A stretch of DNA of 64,000 bases from Paenibacillus lignilyticus (GCF_017942085.1 NZ_JAGKSP010000007.1:239701-303700); one strand, 5' to 3'. Shown: positions 7,302 to 16,945, counted from the first letter of the stretch. Numbers and translations are program-made. Notes: generated by a model from the letters alone, not told the origin.

Positions 7302-10162
7302 CAACCGGGAACGCAGTGCAGGTTACGCAGCGGTATTTGAATATCCCGATTCACAACGACGCTCCGCTGAGCGCGATCTCCTTGATCCGGGACGGAGTCG
7401 AGATAAAGCGATTGGAATTGAAGCTTGCTTCGGATGAGGTTCAATCGTGGTTTACTTGGGATGCAGACGCATATAAAGGCTGTGACTTGGAAGCTAAATT
7501 GGGAAACGAAGTGCTCCGCGCGGAGCACTTCGTTTTTCAAAGCGGGCAGTCGGCGGAAGAACGGCACTTATATGGAGAGAAGTTTCGTCCCCGGTTCCAT
7601 TTTACGGCGAGGAAGGGTTGGATCGGCGAACCGATCGACTTCTACTTTGAACAGGGCAGTTGGCATGTACGGTATGAACATCAATTATACGAGAATAGCG
7701 AATCCGTTCTTTCAGGTCATGCGATAAGCAAGGATCTGGTCCATTGGCATGAAGCGGATGCGGATTACGACACGCTGCAAACGGAAAGCAAGGATAGACA
7801 AACATTGTCGCCTCGCTTGATGGCATTGCCCGTGAATGGCGATACGACTCAAACGAAATGGCTGTATCTCCATGAGGATAATAGGTACTCGGTCGGCTCC
7901 TTGGTGGAAGAGCGTTTCGTAGCTGAGAGCGAACCCGGCGTGTTGCGATACGGAAACCAATCCAAGGGGCTCCTGTATACGACAGAGAATGGCCGCTGCA
8001 TTCTAGTTGGTTTTAGCCGGGGATTCCGTTATCCGGAGATGCCGTTTAGTCAACAGATGCTTGCTCCCACCGAGTTGAAATTGCATCAGACAGAACAGGG
8101 GATTACGGTTCATGCCGAGCCGGTCGGAGAGCTGCAAAACCTGCGAATCTGGCAGCGAACATGGTCGGACATCACCCTGGATCATGAGGGGGCGAGCTTC
8201 GAAGAAAGCTTGCATTTTCGCATGGCCCCGGCCGATTGGCCGGATGTACGCATTTTACCGCCCGAGAATAAACCGGACGATATTACGGCCGATGCACTGG
8301 ATGTTACGTTGGAACTCGAGCTGGGAAGGAATTCCACGATTGAAATTGGGCTATACGGGATCCGGATTTTATTAGATACTGGGATGAAAACATTGGCGTG
8401 CCAGGGCCACGTTGCTCCTCTAACGCAAGAGGAAGGGAAGATGAAGCTGCGATTGCTGCTGGATCGAACATCCATGGAGATCTTCGCCTGCGAAGGCGCT
8501 GTCGCGATGGCGGTTGCCGCGGAACCCAACTATTCGGAGCGAAATATTCAGCTATCCTGTCATAGCGGCGGCAGTGTAAAGGTAAATGCGTTGGCCGTGT
8601 ATGGACTTCGGGGCATATGGCCGAGTCCGGAGGAAAGCCGTCTAATTCATGAGTCCGTTCAGGATAACACGATTGTCTATCAATCGGATAGCTATACGGT
8701 ATATAGCAACCGGGTAGAGGACGCCGTCTATGGAGAACCGCCGGCTTACGTACCGGATCGCAATACCATTGTTTCGCCGACTCGCGCGATCGAGGAATTC
8801 GTCTGGCGCAAGAATTGGGCGAACGATATGAACCGAGTCATTGATCGCGGCAGCGTTTGGCATCCGAAACCGGAGATTTCCATGCTGCCCGCAATCTACA
8901 CCGGACACGCGACCATTGATGCGGCTTACAATCTCGCAGCCGATATTTTCTACCGTTGCGGCTCTGCCGAGTTTGCCCGGAAGGGCGAGGAAGGCATGTG
9001 GACGGCGGGGCAATTTCAAGGCCCGGGAGAGGGCTTCGGCGTGTGGGTGCGCGATACCGCGCATATCGCCATGCGGTCGGGGAGCATCCTGGATCCGGAA
9101 GGCGCCAGACAATCGCTGCTCTTCACGACGAAGGGCGGATTGGACAATGGCGTAGACGGCATGGCGATGCCTATCGTCGGGATCTGGGATTATTATTTGG
9201 CCACAGGCGATTTGACGTTAATCAAAGAATCGTGGCATGGACTTAAAGAGCGGATTACCAAACTCGATGGATTGTTTGATTCGGAACGCGGTCTAATTCC
9301 TGCCGATCAAGCGACCTCCAATGATGCTTTCCCGGAACCGGAATGTGCCGGATTCAGCCTTGCGACGGAAATCTATTTCATGGAGGCCTTCCGCGCCATG
9401 TCGCGCATGGGGACGTATATGGGGGAGCCGGAGAGTCAAGTCGGCGCGTGGGCTGCCAGAGGAGAGCTTCTTCTTATCAACATTCAAAGCCAATATTGGA
9501 ACGAGGAAGCGGGCTTCTATACGAGCGGTCCGGTCGGCAGCGAGAGCTATGAGCAAGGCTATTGGGAGTCTGCCGGACAAGAGATCGCCATGTGGCCAAG
9601 GTACGGCGTGGCCAGCCGGGAACAAAGGCGTTCCATGCTGAGTCGCCTGCCGGAAGTGGCCATGAATGAATTCGGCGTCAACGTATTCCCTTATCGCCCG
9701 GAAACGAACCATTTCTGCAATGCGGCTTGGGTAGTCTGGACAAGCGGCATGGCGGCTGCGGCGGGACGAGAAGGCAGATTGGATCTGCTTACGACGTTAA
9801 TCGCGCAACAGGTGCGAAATAGCGTGATGAACAAGACCTTCTATGAAGTAATCGATTATCAAACGGGCAAGGCATGGCGCTGGCCCGGCCAGCTCTGGCA
9901 TGCAGCCGGCTTTATCTCCTATTTTCTCCTAGGGGTCTTGGGCATGGAATACGACGAACAAGGCGTTGCTTTCGCGCCGGCCGTGCCCGAGATGCTGCGG
10001 GATCTGCGACTGGAGAATCTCCGCTATCGCAAAGCCGTGTTCGATATTGCCGTGCATGGCTGGGGGACGAAATTCGCGATGCATTGCGACGGGCAAGCCA
10101 TTCAGCATATTCCCGCCGGCCTAACAGGCAAACATTATCTTGAATTTTGGGCGACTTCATAA
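7298..10162 (+). CDS. Fusion: levanase N-domain, degenerate GH32, six-hairpin glycosidase-like domain
   Basis: 954-residue cytoplasmic protein, translationally coupled to the GH32 gene by an ATGA overlap. Residues about 1-85 resemble the small domain found ahead of some levanases (DUF4980 type). Residues about 96-445 follow the GH32 propeller plus beta-sandwich plan, starting RPRFHFTARKGW. The nucleophile motif WMNDPNG has become WIGEPID, with Glu111 where Asp is needed, and I find no RDP or EC motif, so this half should be inactive. Residues about 500-950 look like an (alpha/alpha)6 six-hairpin glycosidase domain (GVWVRDTAHIAMR, GLDNGVDGMAMP, WPGQLWHAAGF). I cannot assign its family. I infer that the dead GH32 half binds substrate for the C-terminal enzyme. 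Confidence 0.75.
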   Translation: MTTGNAVQVTQRYLNIPIHNDAPLSAISLIRDGVEIKRLELKLASDEVQSWFTWDADAYKGCDLEAKLGNEVLRAEHFVFQSGQSAEERHLYGEKFRPRFHFTARKGWIGEPIDFYFEQGSWHVRYEHQLYENSESVLSGHAISKDLVHWHEADADYDTLQTESKDRQTLSPRLMALPVNGDTTQTKWLYLHEDNRYSVGSLVEERFVAESEPGVLRYGNQSKGLLYTTENGRCILVGFSRGFRYPEMPFSQQMLAPTELKLHQTEQGITVHAEPVGELQNLRIWQRTWSDITLDHEGASFEESLHFRMAPADWPDVRILPPENKPDDITADALDVTLELELGRNSTIEIGLYGIRILLDTGMKTLACQGHVAPLTQEEGKMKLRLLLDRTSMEIFACEGAVAMAVAAEPNYSERNIQLSCHSGGSVKVNALAVYGLRGIWPSPEESRLIHESVQDNTIVYQSDSYTVYSNRVEDAVYGEPPAYVPDRNTIVSPTRAIEEFVWRKNWANDMNRVIDRGSVWHPKPEISMLPAIYTGHATIDAAYNLAADIFYRCGSAEFARKGEEGMWTAGQFQGPGEGFGVWVRDTAHIAMRSGSILDPEGARQSLLFTTKGGLDNGVDGMAMPIVGIWDYYLATGDLTLIKESWHGLKERITKLDGLFDSERGLIPADQATSNDAFPEPECAGFSLATEIYFMEAFRAMSRMGTYMGEPESQVGAWAARGELLLINIQSQYWNEEAGFYTSGPVGSESYEQGYWESAGQEIAMWPRYGVASREQRRSMLSRLPEVAMNEFGVNVFPYRPETNHFCNAAWVVWTSGMAAAAGREGRLDLLTTLIAQQVRNSVMNKTFYEVIDYQTGKAWRWPGQLWHAAGFISYFLLGVLGMEYDEQGVAFAPAVPEMLRDLRLENLRYRKAVFDIAVHGWGTKFAMHCDGQAIQHIPAGLTGKHYLEFWATS
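7504..7537 (+). repeat. Perfect 32-bp palindrome plus T-run inside the fusion gene
   Basis: Positions 7504-7519 are the exact reverse complement of 7520-7535, centred on CCGC/GCGG, and the right arm ends in five Ts (7533-7537). As RNA it would form a very stable hairpin with the look of an intrinsic terminator. It lies within codons for GNEVLRAEHFVFQ at the end of the first domain. A premature-termination or translation-pausing role is possible but unproven. Confidence 0.7.
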
Positions 10163-10193
10163 TCGCAGCTCACTCGCCGTTAAGGAGGACGGA

Positions 10194-11984
10194 ATGAAGA
10201 CTATCATGAACAATTTACTGTTACTATTTTCCGTTCGCCGTACGATTCAAGCCCAAATCTTCGTCTCGTTCCTGGTTCTGTCCATGCTTACTTTATCCGG
10301 CGTCACCTGGATCTGGTATGCGAGCACGGCAGAGACGATCAAACGCAATGCGATTCAGGATGCGCGCAGCAACATCGTCCAGTCGCACAACAACCTGGAG
10401 ATCGTCCTCAAAGATTTCGTCAGCATCATTACGCTGGTATCGATCGACCGCACCAATGTGGTGGAGGTGCTGAATCGCAAGAAAGGGCTGACCCCTTATA
10501 TCGATTTCCTGCTGCAGAAGAAGCTGGAGGATTTCGTCGGAAGCTTGTACTCCTATAAACCTTATATTTCAGCCGTTACGATCATCGGGTTCAACGGAGA
10601 GCAGTATAATTCGGGAAGTCCGTATCGTTTCAGTTCGTACGATCAGCAGCCTTGGTTCCGCGAGATCGTGAAGGCGAACGGAAAACCTGTCTTTCTGAGG
10701 ATCGATCGCGACGACTATACGCCAAGCGACACGACGCTTAAGCCAATGCTGGTCATCGGACGAGCGATCAAGTCCAACGACAAGACGATCGGCGTCGTTC
10801 TCTTATACGCCCCATACGATATTATCCGTAAGGTGTACGATAACGGACCGCTATCCACGACAAGATTCATCGTTATGGATAATCACAATCAGACCATGTT
10901 CGAATCGCGCGCCGGAGATAAGCCTCCCGATTTCCAGGACGTTCTGGAGAAGGACGGGCAATTGTACGTCAAACAGAAATCCGCATTCTCGGGCTGGACT
11001 ACGATCGGCGCCGTTTCGGTCGATTCCCTCATTAACGATACAGTTACGCTGCGCAATCGGATGTTTGGGGTCATCGGACTGACGCTTGTAGCCGTATTGC
11101 TCGTGTCCATCGTCATTTCGCGGCGGATTACGAACAATTTGCGTCGTCTGCGCGATCGGATGTTTAAGATCGACGAAGGCAATCTCAACTATGTGACCCC
11201 GCTGCAATCGAAGGATGAGGTCGGCCACTTGAGCCAAGCCTTCAGCAAGCAGATGGGGCAAATCCACAGTTTGCTGGAGGAGGTTAAGTGGCGGGAGCAG
11301 CAGAAGCGCAAGGCCGAGATTAAAGCGCTGCAAGCGCAGATCGACCCGCATTTTCTCTATAACACGCTTAACACCATCCAGTTCTTGGCGCAGCTTCAGC
11401 AAGTTCCGAACATTAAGGAAGTTACCACTTCTCTGATTGAACTGCTACGGGACATTACGAAGAATGACAGCGAATTTACGACCTTGCAGGATGAAATCAC
11501 CAATCTGCAGAGATATGTGAATATCCAAAGCTACCGGCTGGTCCAACCGGTTAGCGTTCATTATGAAGTCGAAGATGAAGCGCAGCATTGCCTCATTCCG
11601 AGAATGCTTATCCAGCCGCTGTTAGAAAATGCACTCATTCATGGGATAGAGCCTACCAAACGCAAAGGGATCGTCAGCATTAAGGTACAAGCGGCGGAGA
11701 ACCGGCTCACGATCGTTGTCACGGATAATGGGGCAGGCATACCGGAGGATAAATTGGCACGACTCGACCGCTTATTGCAGGAGCCGCTCCATCCGTCTCA
11801 TCAAAGTGCCAGCGATGCTTCGAAGAACCGCTTCTCCGGTTTAGGCGTCATTAATGTGGCCCAGCGGGTCCGGCTGCTCTTCGGGAACGATTACAGTCTG
11901 AGGCTGTATAGCCAGCAAGGACTCTTCACGACGGTGGAAATGACGCTGCCTATACTGCTGAACAATAGGGAGGATGTCTCATGA
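10194..11984 (+). CDS. YesM-type sensor histidine kinase
   Basis: Membrane sensor kinase of the family that pairs with AraC-type regulators. A first membrane helix lies near residues 20-40 and an extracellular Cache-like domain runs to about 290. A second helix (VIGLTLVAVLLVSIVIS), HAMP (RRLRDRMFKIDEGNL) and a His_kinase domain follow, with the phospho-acceptor His386 in DPHFLYN. The ATPase domain has DNGAGI and GLGVINV. I start at 10194, 5 bp after AAGGAGG (10182-10188). It overlaps the response regulator by 4 bp. Placed between hydrolases and sugar importer, it probably senses an extracellular oligosaccharide, perhaps through a binding protein; that is inferred from such loci in general. 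Confidence 0.92.
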   Translation: MKTIMNNLLLLFSVRRTIQAQIFVSFLVLSMLTLSGVTWIWYASTAETIKRNAIQDARSNIVQSHNNLEIVLKDFVSIITLVSIDRTNVVEVLNRKKGLTPYIDFLLQKKLEDFVGSLYSYKPYISAVTIIGFNGEQYNSGSPYRFSSYDQQPWFREIVKANGKPVFLRIDRDDYTPSDTTLKPMLVIGRAIKSNDKTIGVVLLYAPYDIIRKVYDNGPLSTTRFIVMDNHNQTMFESRAGDKPPDFQDVLEKDGQLYVKQKSAFSGWTTIGAVSVDSLINDTVTLRNRMFGVIGLTLVAVLLVSIVISRRITNNLRRLRDRMFKIDEGNLNYVTPLQSKDEVGHLSQAFSKQMGQIHSLLEEVKWREQQKRKAEIKALQAQIDPHFLYNTLNTIQFLAQLQQVPNIKEVTTSLIELLRDITKNDSEFTTLQDEITNLQRYVNIQSYRLVQPVSVHYEVEDEAQHCLIPRMLIQPLLENALIHGIEPTKRKGIVSIKVQAAENRLTIVVTDNGAGIPEDKLARLDRLLQEPLHPSHQSASDASKNRFSGLGVINVAQRVRLLFGNDYSLRLYSQQGLFTTVEMTLPILLNNREDVS

Positions 11985-13573
11985 TTCAGGTGCTGCTGGT
12001 CGAAGATGAATTGATTGCTCGTACACATATCCGTTCGCTCGCGGTTTGGGAAGGACACGGTTATCAGTTATGCGGTGAAGCGACGAACGGGGAAGCCGCA
12101 ATCCGAATGATCGATGAGCTTGAGCCGGATGTCATTCTCTCGGACGTTGCGATGCCGCTAATGGACGGCGTCGCCTTATCTCATTATCTGGTAGAGCAGA
12201 AGCTTGGCATTCCGATTATTATGCTAAGCAGTTATGACAGCTACGACTACGTGCGCATGACGCTTAACAACGGTGCGGTTGATTATCTGCTGAAGCATCG
12301 GCTGGATGAAGCTTCCTTGCTGAGCGTGCTGGAGAAGGCCAAGCATGAAAGGCTGCAAGAGCAGCGGCATATCGGCGGCGAGAGCCTGAAGTCTGCCGGC
12401 ACGATCGATCTGCACGCGAAGCAAAATATCGTCAAAGAATTGGTGCAGGGACACGTGAACAGCGCGAAGCAAATGGAAGTCAATGTCCACTTGAACGAAG
12501 CGGGCTTCGGTACGCGAAACTTGGTCGTAGGCGCCATGTCGATCGTTCATTATCACATGATGGATTGGCGGCAGCAGGATAAGGATCGTAATATGTTCAT
12601 CCGGTCGGTGCTTGAATTATGCCAAAGCCAGTCCGAAGGGATCGTTACCCATATCGGGGAGGATCAATTCGCCTTACTGTTCAGCTTCGAGCGCATACGC
12701 AGCGAATCGCAGATTGCTTCTCTGCTTCAAGAGGAGAAAGAGAAGCTAAGGGGCATGTTTTCCAAATTCATGAACATTCAGATGAAGATCGAGTTCAGCC
12801 GTTGCGGGCTTCGTTTGACAGAAGTCGCGGATGGTTACCGTCAGGCGCAGGACAAGCTGCATGCGATGAACGATACCGAATTCGGCGGCCGGGATCCTCA
12901 TTCGCCGGCAGCCGGACTCAGCATTAAGATGGAGAAGCAGCTTCTTGGCGCGTTCGACCAGAAGGACGAGTTCGATATGGTCGCCTTAATCGATCGGATC
13001 TTCACGGAGCTTGCGGAACAGGGCGCTTCTCATGAATCGATACGATTAACACTCGTTGAGATGGTGCAGCTTGCGGCCAAAGTGGGACAGAAGCATGGCG
13101 TAGCTGCCCCGACGCTCGATCGGCTGACCGCGCCTATGCAGACAGGCTTGCGAGATGCCGCAGGACCCTTGGGACTGAAGGACAAAATCACCGCGATGTA
13201 TAGCGAGCTCGTTGAGACGCTTCGCACCCGGGAGCAATCCGCCTACAGCGGATATGTGGGCAAGGCAGTGCGCTTCATTGATTCGCGATTCCGAGACAAC
13301 ATCTCGCTGCAGCTTACCGCGGAACATGTAGGCATTAACACCTCCTATTTAAGCCATCTGTTTAAGAAGGAGACCGGAATGTCGTTCGTGGAATTTTTAA
13401 ATCGCAAACGGATTTTCCGCGCGCAGCAGCTGCTTGAGGAAGGCGTGTCGGTCAAAGCGATCTACGAGCAGGTAGGGTTCAACACCTACAATTATTTCTT
13501 CAAAGTGTTCAAAGATATTACCGGAACGACCCCGCTTGATTATGAGAAGAGGTCTGCTGAGCAGAGCGGCTAA
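11981..13573 (+). CDS. YesN-type AraC-family response regulator
   Basis: Cytoplasmic response regulator partner of the kinase above. The receiver domain (1-120) has the acidic pocket VEDE, the phospho-acceptor Asp55 in ILSDVAMPLMDG, and Lys in LLKHRL. A long middle region (about 130-410) of YesN type links to a C-terminal AraC helix-turn-helix pair (about 430-525, including LQLTAEHVGINTSYLSHLFK and VGFNTYNYFFKVFK). The ATG overlaps the kinase stop (ATGA). It probably activates the binding-protein gene 150 bp downstream and perhaps the hydrolases. Confidence 0.92.
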   Translation: MIQVLLVEDELIARTHIRSLAVWEGHGYQLCGEATNGEAAIRMIDELEPDVILSDVAMPLMDGVALSHYLVEQKLGIPIIMLSSYDSYDYVRMTLNNGAVDYLLKHRLDEASLLSVLEKAKHERLQEQRHIGGESLKSAGTIDLHAKQNIVKELVQGHVNSAKQMEVNVHLNEAGFGTRNLVVGAMSIVHYHMMDWRQQDKDRNMFIRSVLELCQSQSEGIVTHIGEDQFALLFSFERIRSESQIASLLQEEKEKLRGMFSKFMNIQMKIEFSRCGLRLTEVADGYRQAQDKLHAMNDTEFGGRDPHSPAAGLSIKMEKQLLGAFDQKDEFDMVALIDRIFTELAEQGASHESIRLTLVEMVQLAAKVGQKHGVAAPTLDRLTAPMQTGLRDAAGPLGLKDKITAMYSELVETLRTREQSAYSGYVGKAVRFIDSRFRDNISLQLTAEHVGINTSYLSHLFKKETGMSFVEFLNRKRIFRAQQLLEEGVSVKAIYEQVGFNTYNYFFKVFKDITGTTPLDYEKRSAEQSG

Positions 13574-13589
13574 GGCGCTCGGCAGACAA

Positions 13590-13605
13590 TGGTTAGCGCT
13601 TTCAA
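13590..13605. promoter_or_regulatory. Catabolite-repression (cre)-like site
   Basis: TGGTTAGCGCTTTCAA matches the CcpA consensus WTGNNARCGNWWWCAW at 15 of 16 positions. It sits upstream of the sugar-binding-protein gene, before a weak -10 candidate TACAAT (13660-13665). The likely role is carbon-catabolite control of importer expression. Confidence 0.55.
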
Positions 13606-13723
13606 AGAAATTGGAGTTTGATTCAAAAATATTGAAATTTTCAGCCGTGAAATGGGTGCTACAATCAATTTGTAAGGGTTTTCAACGACTGCAAATTGCA
13701 CTCATAATCGGGGAGGTACACAG

Positions 13724-15124
13724 ATGAAAAAGACAAAGGTTACCGCTACGCTGCTCTCGATGACAATGGTCGGCGCCATGCTTGCCGGATGCGCCAGCAA
13801 CAATGAAGGTGCTGATTCCAACACAAACGGAAGCGCTAACGGCACGAACAATGCAGCCGGTACCAATAACGCGGGCGCTTCAAGCGAGCCGACGGAGAAA
13901 ACGAAAATCTCGTTCTGGAAATGGATTCCGACGGAAGGCCAGATGCCGGAACTGGAAGCGGCATTCGAGAAAGAGAACCCGGATATCGACTTGGAAGTTA
14001 CGCATGTCGGCGAGTCCGGCGCTTATTTCCAGAAGCTGTCCGCCGGCCTTGCAGGCGGCGAAGGTCCGGACGTTATCGCCATGCAAGTCGGTGCCAATGC
14101 CAATCAGTACAAAGAGTTCCTTGAGCCGCTGGCACCTTTCGCCGAGCAGGAATGGGGCTCCGATTGGAAGAGCAATTTCCTGGATGTGGCGCTGGAGCAA
14201 GCCGCATATTCCGGTGACGACTTCCGCGTATTGCCGGGCGGTATGACGGCAACTCCGGTCATCATGTATAACGCAACGATGTTCCAGAAGCACGGACTGC
14301 AAGTTCCGAAGACGCTGGATGAGCTGAACAATGTCATCAAGGTGCTCAAAGAGAAAGAGCCGGGCAACATTGCCGGAGTCGGTATCGGCGCGAAAGACGG
14401 CTGGACAGACCGTGACGTCTTCATGGGAATCGTGAACGAAATCGCGCCGGGTAAAGTCTATGAAGCGCAAGAAGGCAAGCTTGCTTGGACCGATCCGGGC
14501 ATCGTTGAGGCGCTCAAAGTATGGGGCGACCTGTTCAAGAACGGCGTATTCTCCGAAGGATCGATGGGACAATCCCCGTATCCGAACGTTAACGATAATT
14601 TCACCAAAGGGAAGCTTGGCATGTTCTCCATCGGCACTTGGCACTTGAGCGGTTTGACGAAGGTTGCTCATGACCAAATGGTGAAGGACAAAGTCATTAC
14701 GGAAGATACACACTGGGGGATGTTCCCGTTCCCTCCACTTTCGGGCGGCGAACAGAACATGGTAGCCACCGTTGACATCGCTTGGGGGATGAATGCCGAA
14801 TCCAAGCACAAAGAAGCCGTATGGAAATTCATTAAGTTCATGGCCGCGGGAGAAGGTCAGAAGCTGTGGACGAACACGCTGCAAGTGCTTCCTTCCCAGA
14901 AAGGCGTAGAAGTAACAGCCGAAATGGCGGGAGATACGGAGAAGGAATCCCTGAAAACCGTTTCCGAGTTCATGTCCAGCCACATCAGCGGCGCACGCGA
15001 ATTGAAATATCCTGAGCTTCAGAACGGCCTCTTCGATGCCCTGCAAGCAGTGGCGCTGGGCGGCAAGACGCCGGAGAAAGCGGCTGAAGACTTGGAAGCG
15101 ATATCCAAAACCGTACAACGCTAA
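13724..15124 (+). CDS. Sugar ABC importer, solute-binding lipoprotein
   Basis: Family 1 extracellular solute-binding protein that captures oligosaccharide for the two permeases that follow. The N terminus is a lipoprotein signal with lipobox LAGC (Cys23), then a Ser/Asn/Gly/Thr-rich tether (to about 55) and the two-lobed binding fold. Motifs such as KTLDELNNVIKVLKEK and FPFPPLSGGEQNM fit the family, and the 466-residue length is normal. Ribosome site GGGGAGG lies about 9 bp before the ATG. A terminator-like hairpin follows, as is common where the binding protein must be made in excess of the permeases. Confidence 0.92.
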   Translation: MKKTKVTATLLSMTMVGAMLAGCASNNEGADSNTNGSANGTNNAAGTNNAGASSEPTEKTKISFWKWIPTEGQMPELEAAFEKENPDIDLEVTHVGESGAYFQKLSAGLAGGEGPDVIAMQVGANANQYKEFLEPLAPFAEQEWGSDWKSNFLDVALEQAAYSGDDFRVLPGGMTATPVIMYNATMFQKHGLQVPKTLDELNNVIKVLKEKEPGNIAGVGIGAKDGWTDRDVFMGIVNEIAPGKVYEAQEGKLAWTDPGIVEALKVWGDLFKNGVFSEGSMGQSPYPNVNDNFTKGKLGMFSIGTWHLSGLTKVAHDQMVKDKVITEDTHWGMFPFPPLSGGEQNMVATVDIAWGMNAESKHKEAVWKFIKFMAAGEGQKLWTNTLQVLPSQKGVEVTAEMAGDTEKESLKTVSEFMSSHISGARELKYPELQNGLFDALQAVALGGKTPEKAAEDLEAISKTVQR

Positions 15125-15138
15125 TACAAACATGATGG

Positions 15139-15166
15139 AAAAAGGGGAGGATACCTCCTCTTTTTT
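15139..15166 (+). terminator. Intercistronic terminator/attenuator hairpin
   Basis: A 12-bp stem (15139-15150 with 15154-15165, one G-U pair) and a 3-base loop precede a T-run. It lies between the binding-protein and permease genes with no obvious promoter after it. It probably attenuates rather than ends the transcript. Confidence 0.7.
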
Positions 15167-15212
15167 CATAAATAGGTCAAGCGTGGGCAGCAGGAGGTAG
15201 GAGGAGGTTACC

Positions 15213-16091
15213 ATGATTTCAAAGCGAAAATACGATTATGACGCGTACCTGTATTTGATCCCGGCCGTACTGTTCATCGGCGTATTTATTTATTACGGCG
15301 CCTATTTCAACGTGTATCACAGCTTCTTTAAATGGAATGGCATATCGAAGAATATGACGTTCATCGGCCTCGACAACTACGTCACGCTGATGAAAGATCC
15401 GAAATTCATGAAAGCGGTGACCAATACGCTTACGTACATGGTCGTCACCGTCATTGTGCAAGCGGTTATCGGTTTATTCGTCGCCGTTGTGAATGATTCT
15501 TTATTCTTCGGCAAGCGGCTGTTTAAATCTCTGTTCTTCCTGCCAAACATTATGAGCCTTGTCGTTGTCGCGCTCATCTTCACCGAGCTTTACAGCTACA
15601 ACACGGGCGCGGTGAATCAAGCGCTTAGAGCCATTGGATTGGACAACCTTGTTCGGGATTGGACCGGCGATCCTAAATTAGCTTTGTACGCCGTTATGAT
15701 TACGAACATTTTCACTTATATGGGCTTCAGTATGATTATCTATTTCACGGCGATTACCCAATTCAATCAGGAAGTTATCGAATCGGCCAAAATTGACGGT
15801 GCCGGCTTTATGCAATTGTTCACGCGGATGATCTTTCCGATGTTGAAGAGCACCCATTCCTTGCTGCTCATCCTGGGTATTATCGGTTCGCTCAAGACGT
15901 TCGACCTCGTCTGGCTCATTACCGGAGGAGGACCGGCTCGCTCCAGCGAAGTGGTATCGTCTTACCTGTACCGCAGCTACGTTCTCGAATATAAGGGCGG
16001 CTACAGCGCGGCGATCTCTAACCTGATCATGATCATAGCCCTTATACTGACTTGGGTTCAAAGCCAAATTCAGAAGAGATGGGATGTTTAA
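15213..16091 (+). CDS. Sugar ABC permease, MalF/UgpA type
   Basis: Inner-membrane importer subunit with about six transmembrane helices; the first is around YLYLIPAVLFIGVFIYYGAY. The EAA coupling loop that docks on the ATPase reads ESAKIDGAGFMQLFTRM. Length (292) is standard for this family. It is followed 15 bp later by the partner permease. No ATP-binding subunit is encoded here, so the importer probably uses a shared MsmX-like ATPase from elsewhere, as is known for Bacillus sugar importers. Confidence 0.93.
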   Translation: MISKRKYDYDAYLYLIPAVLFIGVFIYYGAYFNVYHSFFKWNGISKNMTFIGLDNYVTLMKDPKFMKAVTNTLTYMVVTVIVQAVIGLFVAVVNDSLFFGKRLFKSLFFLPNIMSLVVVALIFTELYSYNTGAVNQALRAIGLDNLVRDWTGDPKLALYAVMITNIFTYMGFSMIIYFTAITQFNQEVIESAKIDGAGFMQLFTRMIFPMLKSTHSLLLILGIIGSLKTFDLVWLITGGGPARSSEVVSSYLYRSYVLEYKGGYSAAISNLIMIIALILTWVQSQIQKRWDV

Positions 16092-16106
16092 GAGGGGAGC
16101 TCTACG

Positions 16107-16898
16107 ATGATATTCGATAGAAAAGATCTATTAGGCCGAACGGTTGTACAAATTGTCATTGTCATGATGGGCATTCTCTGGCTCTACCCGCTCGTTCGGA
16201 TGGTGTTGAAGTCGTTCGAGGGCGGCTTCGTGAACAACTATTCGGCGGTGTTTCTGGATGCAGGCGTGTATCGCTATTTCTGGAACAGCATCGTCGTGGC
16301 GGCAATGGATATCGCGCTTACGATTACTTGCGTGACGCTTGCGGCTTACGCGTTCTCGCGTTTGCGCTTCCCGCTGCAAATTCCGCTGTTCCTGATCCTG
16401 ATCATCGGGATGATGATTCCGGGAGCGGGGTTCATCATTCCCTGGTTTCTGACGATCAAGAAGCTGGGGCTGGTCGACAATCCGCTCAGCCTTGTCGGAC
16501 CGCATGTCGCAGGGGGCATCCCTTTCGGCTTAATGCTGATTCGCTCCTTCTTCGATGGAATCCCGAAGGAAATCAACGAGGCGGCGACGATCGACGGAGC
16601 CAGCAAGCATACGATATTCCGGCGCATTTATTTGCCTCTTGGCATGCCGGCTATCGCGACCGTGACGATCTATACGTTCCTCGGTTCGTGGAACGATTAT
16701 TTGCTGCCATTGATTTTCCTGCAGGATCCGGCCTCAATGACGGTAACGCTGCTTCCGCAGAAATTCGTCGTATTCGCAGGCTCAAATTATGGGAAGATTT
16801 CCGCCGCGTTGATGGCGATCAGTATCCCGATTTTCCTAGTCTACTTCTTCTGCCAGCGGTTCTTGGAGAAGGGGCTCACCGCCGGAAGCGTCAAGTAG
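16107..16898 (+). CDS. Sugar ABC permease, MalG/UgpE type
   Basis: Second membrane subunit of the importer, 263 residues with about six helices and the coupling loop EAATIDGASKHTIFRRIYLP. It completes a binding protein/permease/permease set behind the YesM/YesN pair. A strong terminator follows, so the transcription unit ends here. Confidence 0.93.
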   Translation: MIFDRKDLLGRTVVQIVIVMMGILWLYPLVRMVLKSFEGGFVNNYSAVFLDAGVYRYFWNSIVVAAMDIALTITCVTLAAYAFSRLRFPLQIPLFLILIIGMMIPGAGFIIPWFLTIKKLGLVDNPLSLVGPHVAGGIPFGLMLIRSFFDGIPKEINEAATIDGASKHTIFRRIYLPLGMPAIATVTIYTFLGSWNDYLLPLIFLQDPASMTVTLLPQKFVVFAGSNYGKISAALMAISIPIFLVYFFCQRFLEKGLTAGSVK

Positions 16899-16945
16899 GC
16901 TTACGTTCGCGTAGGCGCGCAGCCTAAGCTTACCGCGCAATAGGT

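Noticed and set aside
13880..15214. 444-codon minus-strand open frame opposite the sugar-binding protein
   Set aside because: It mirrors a well-supported lipoprotein gene, lacks a recognisable domain and would overlap it completely.
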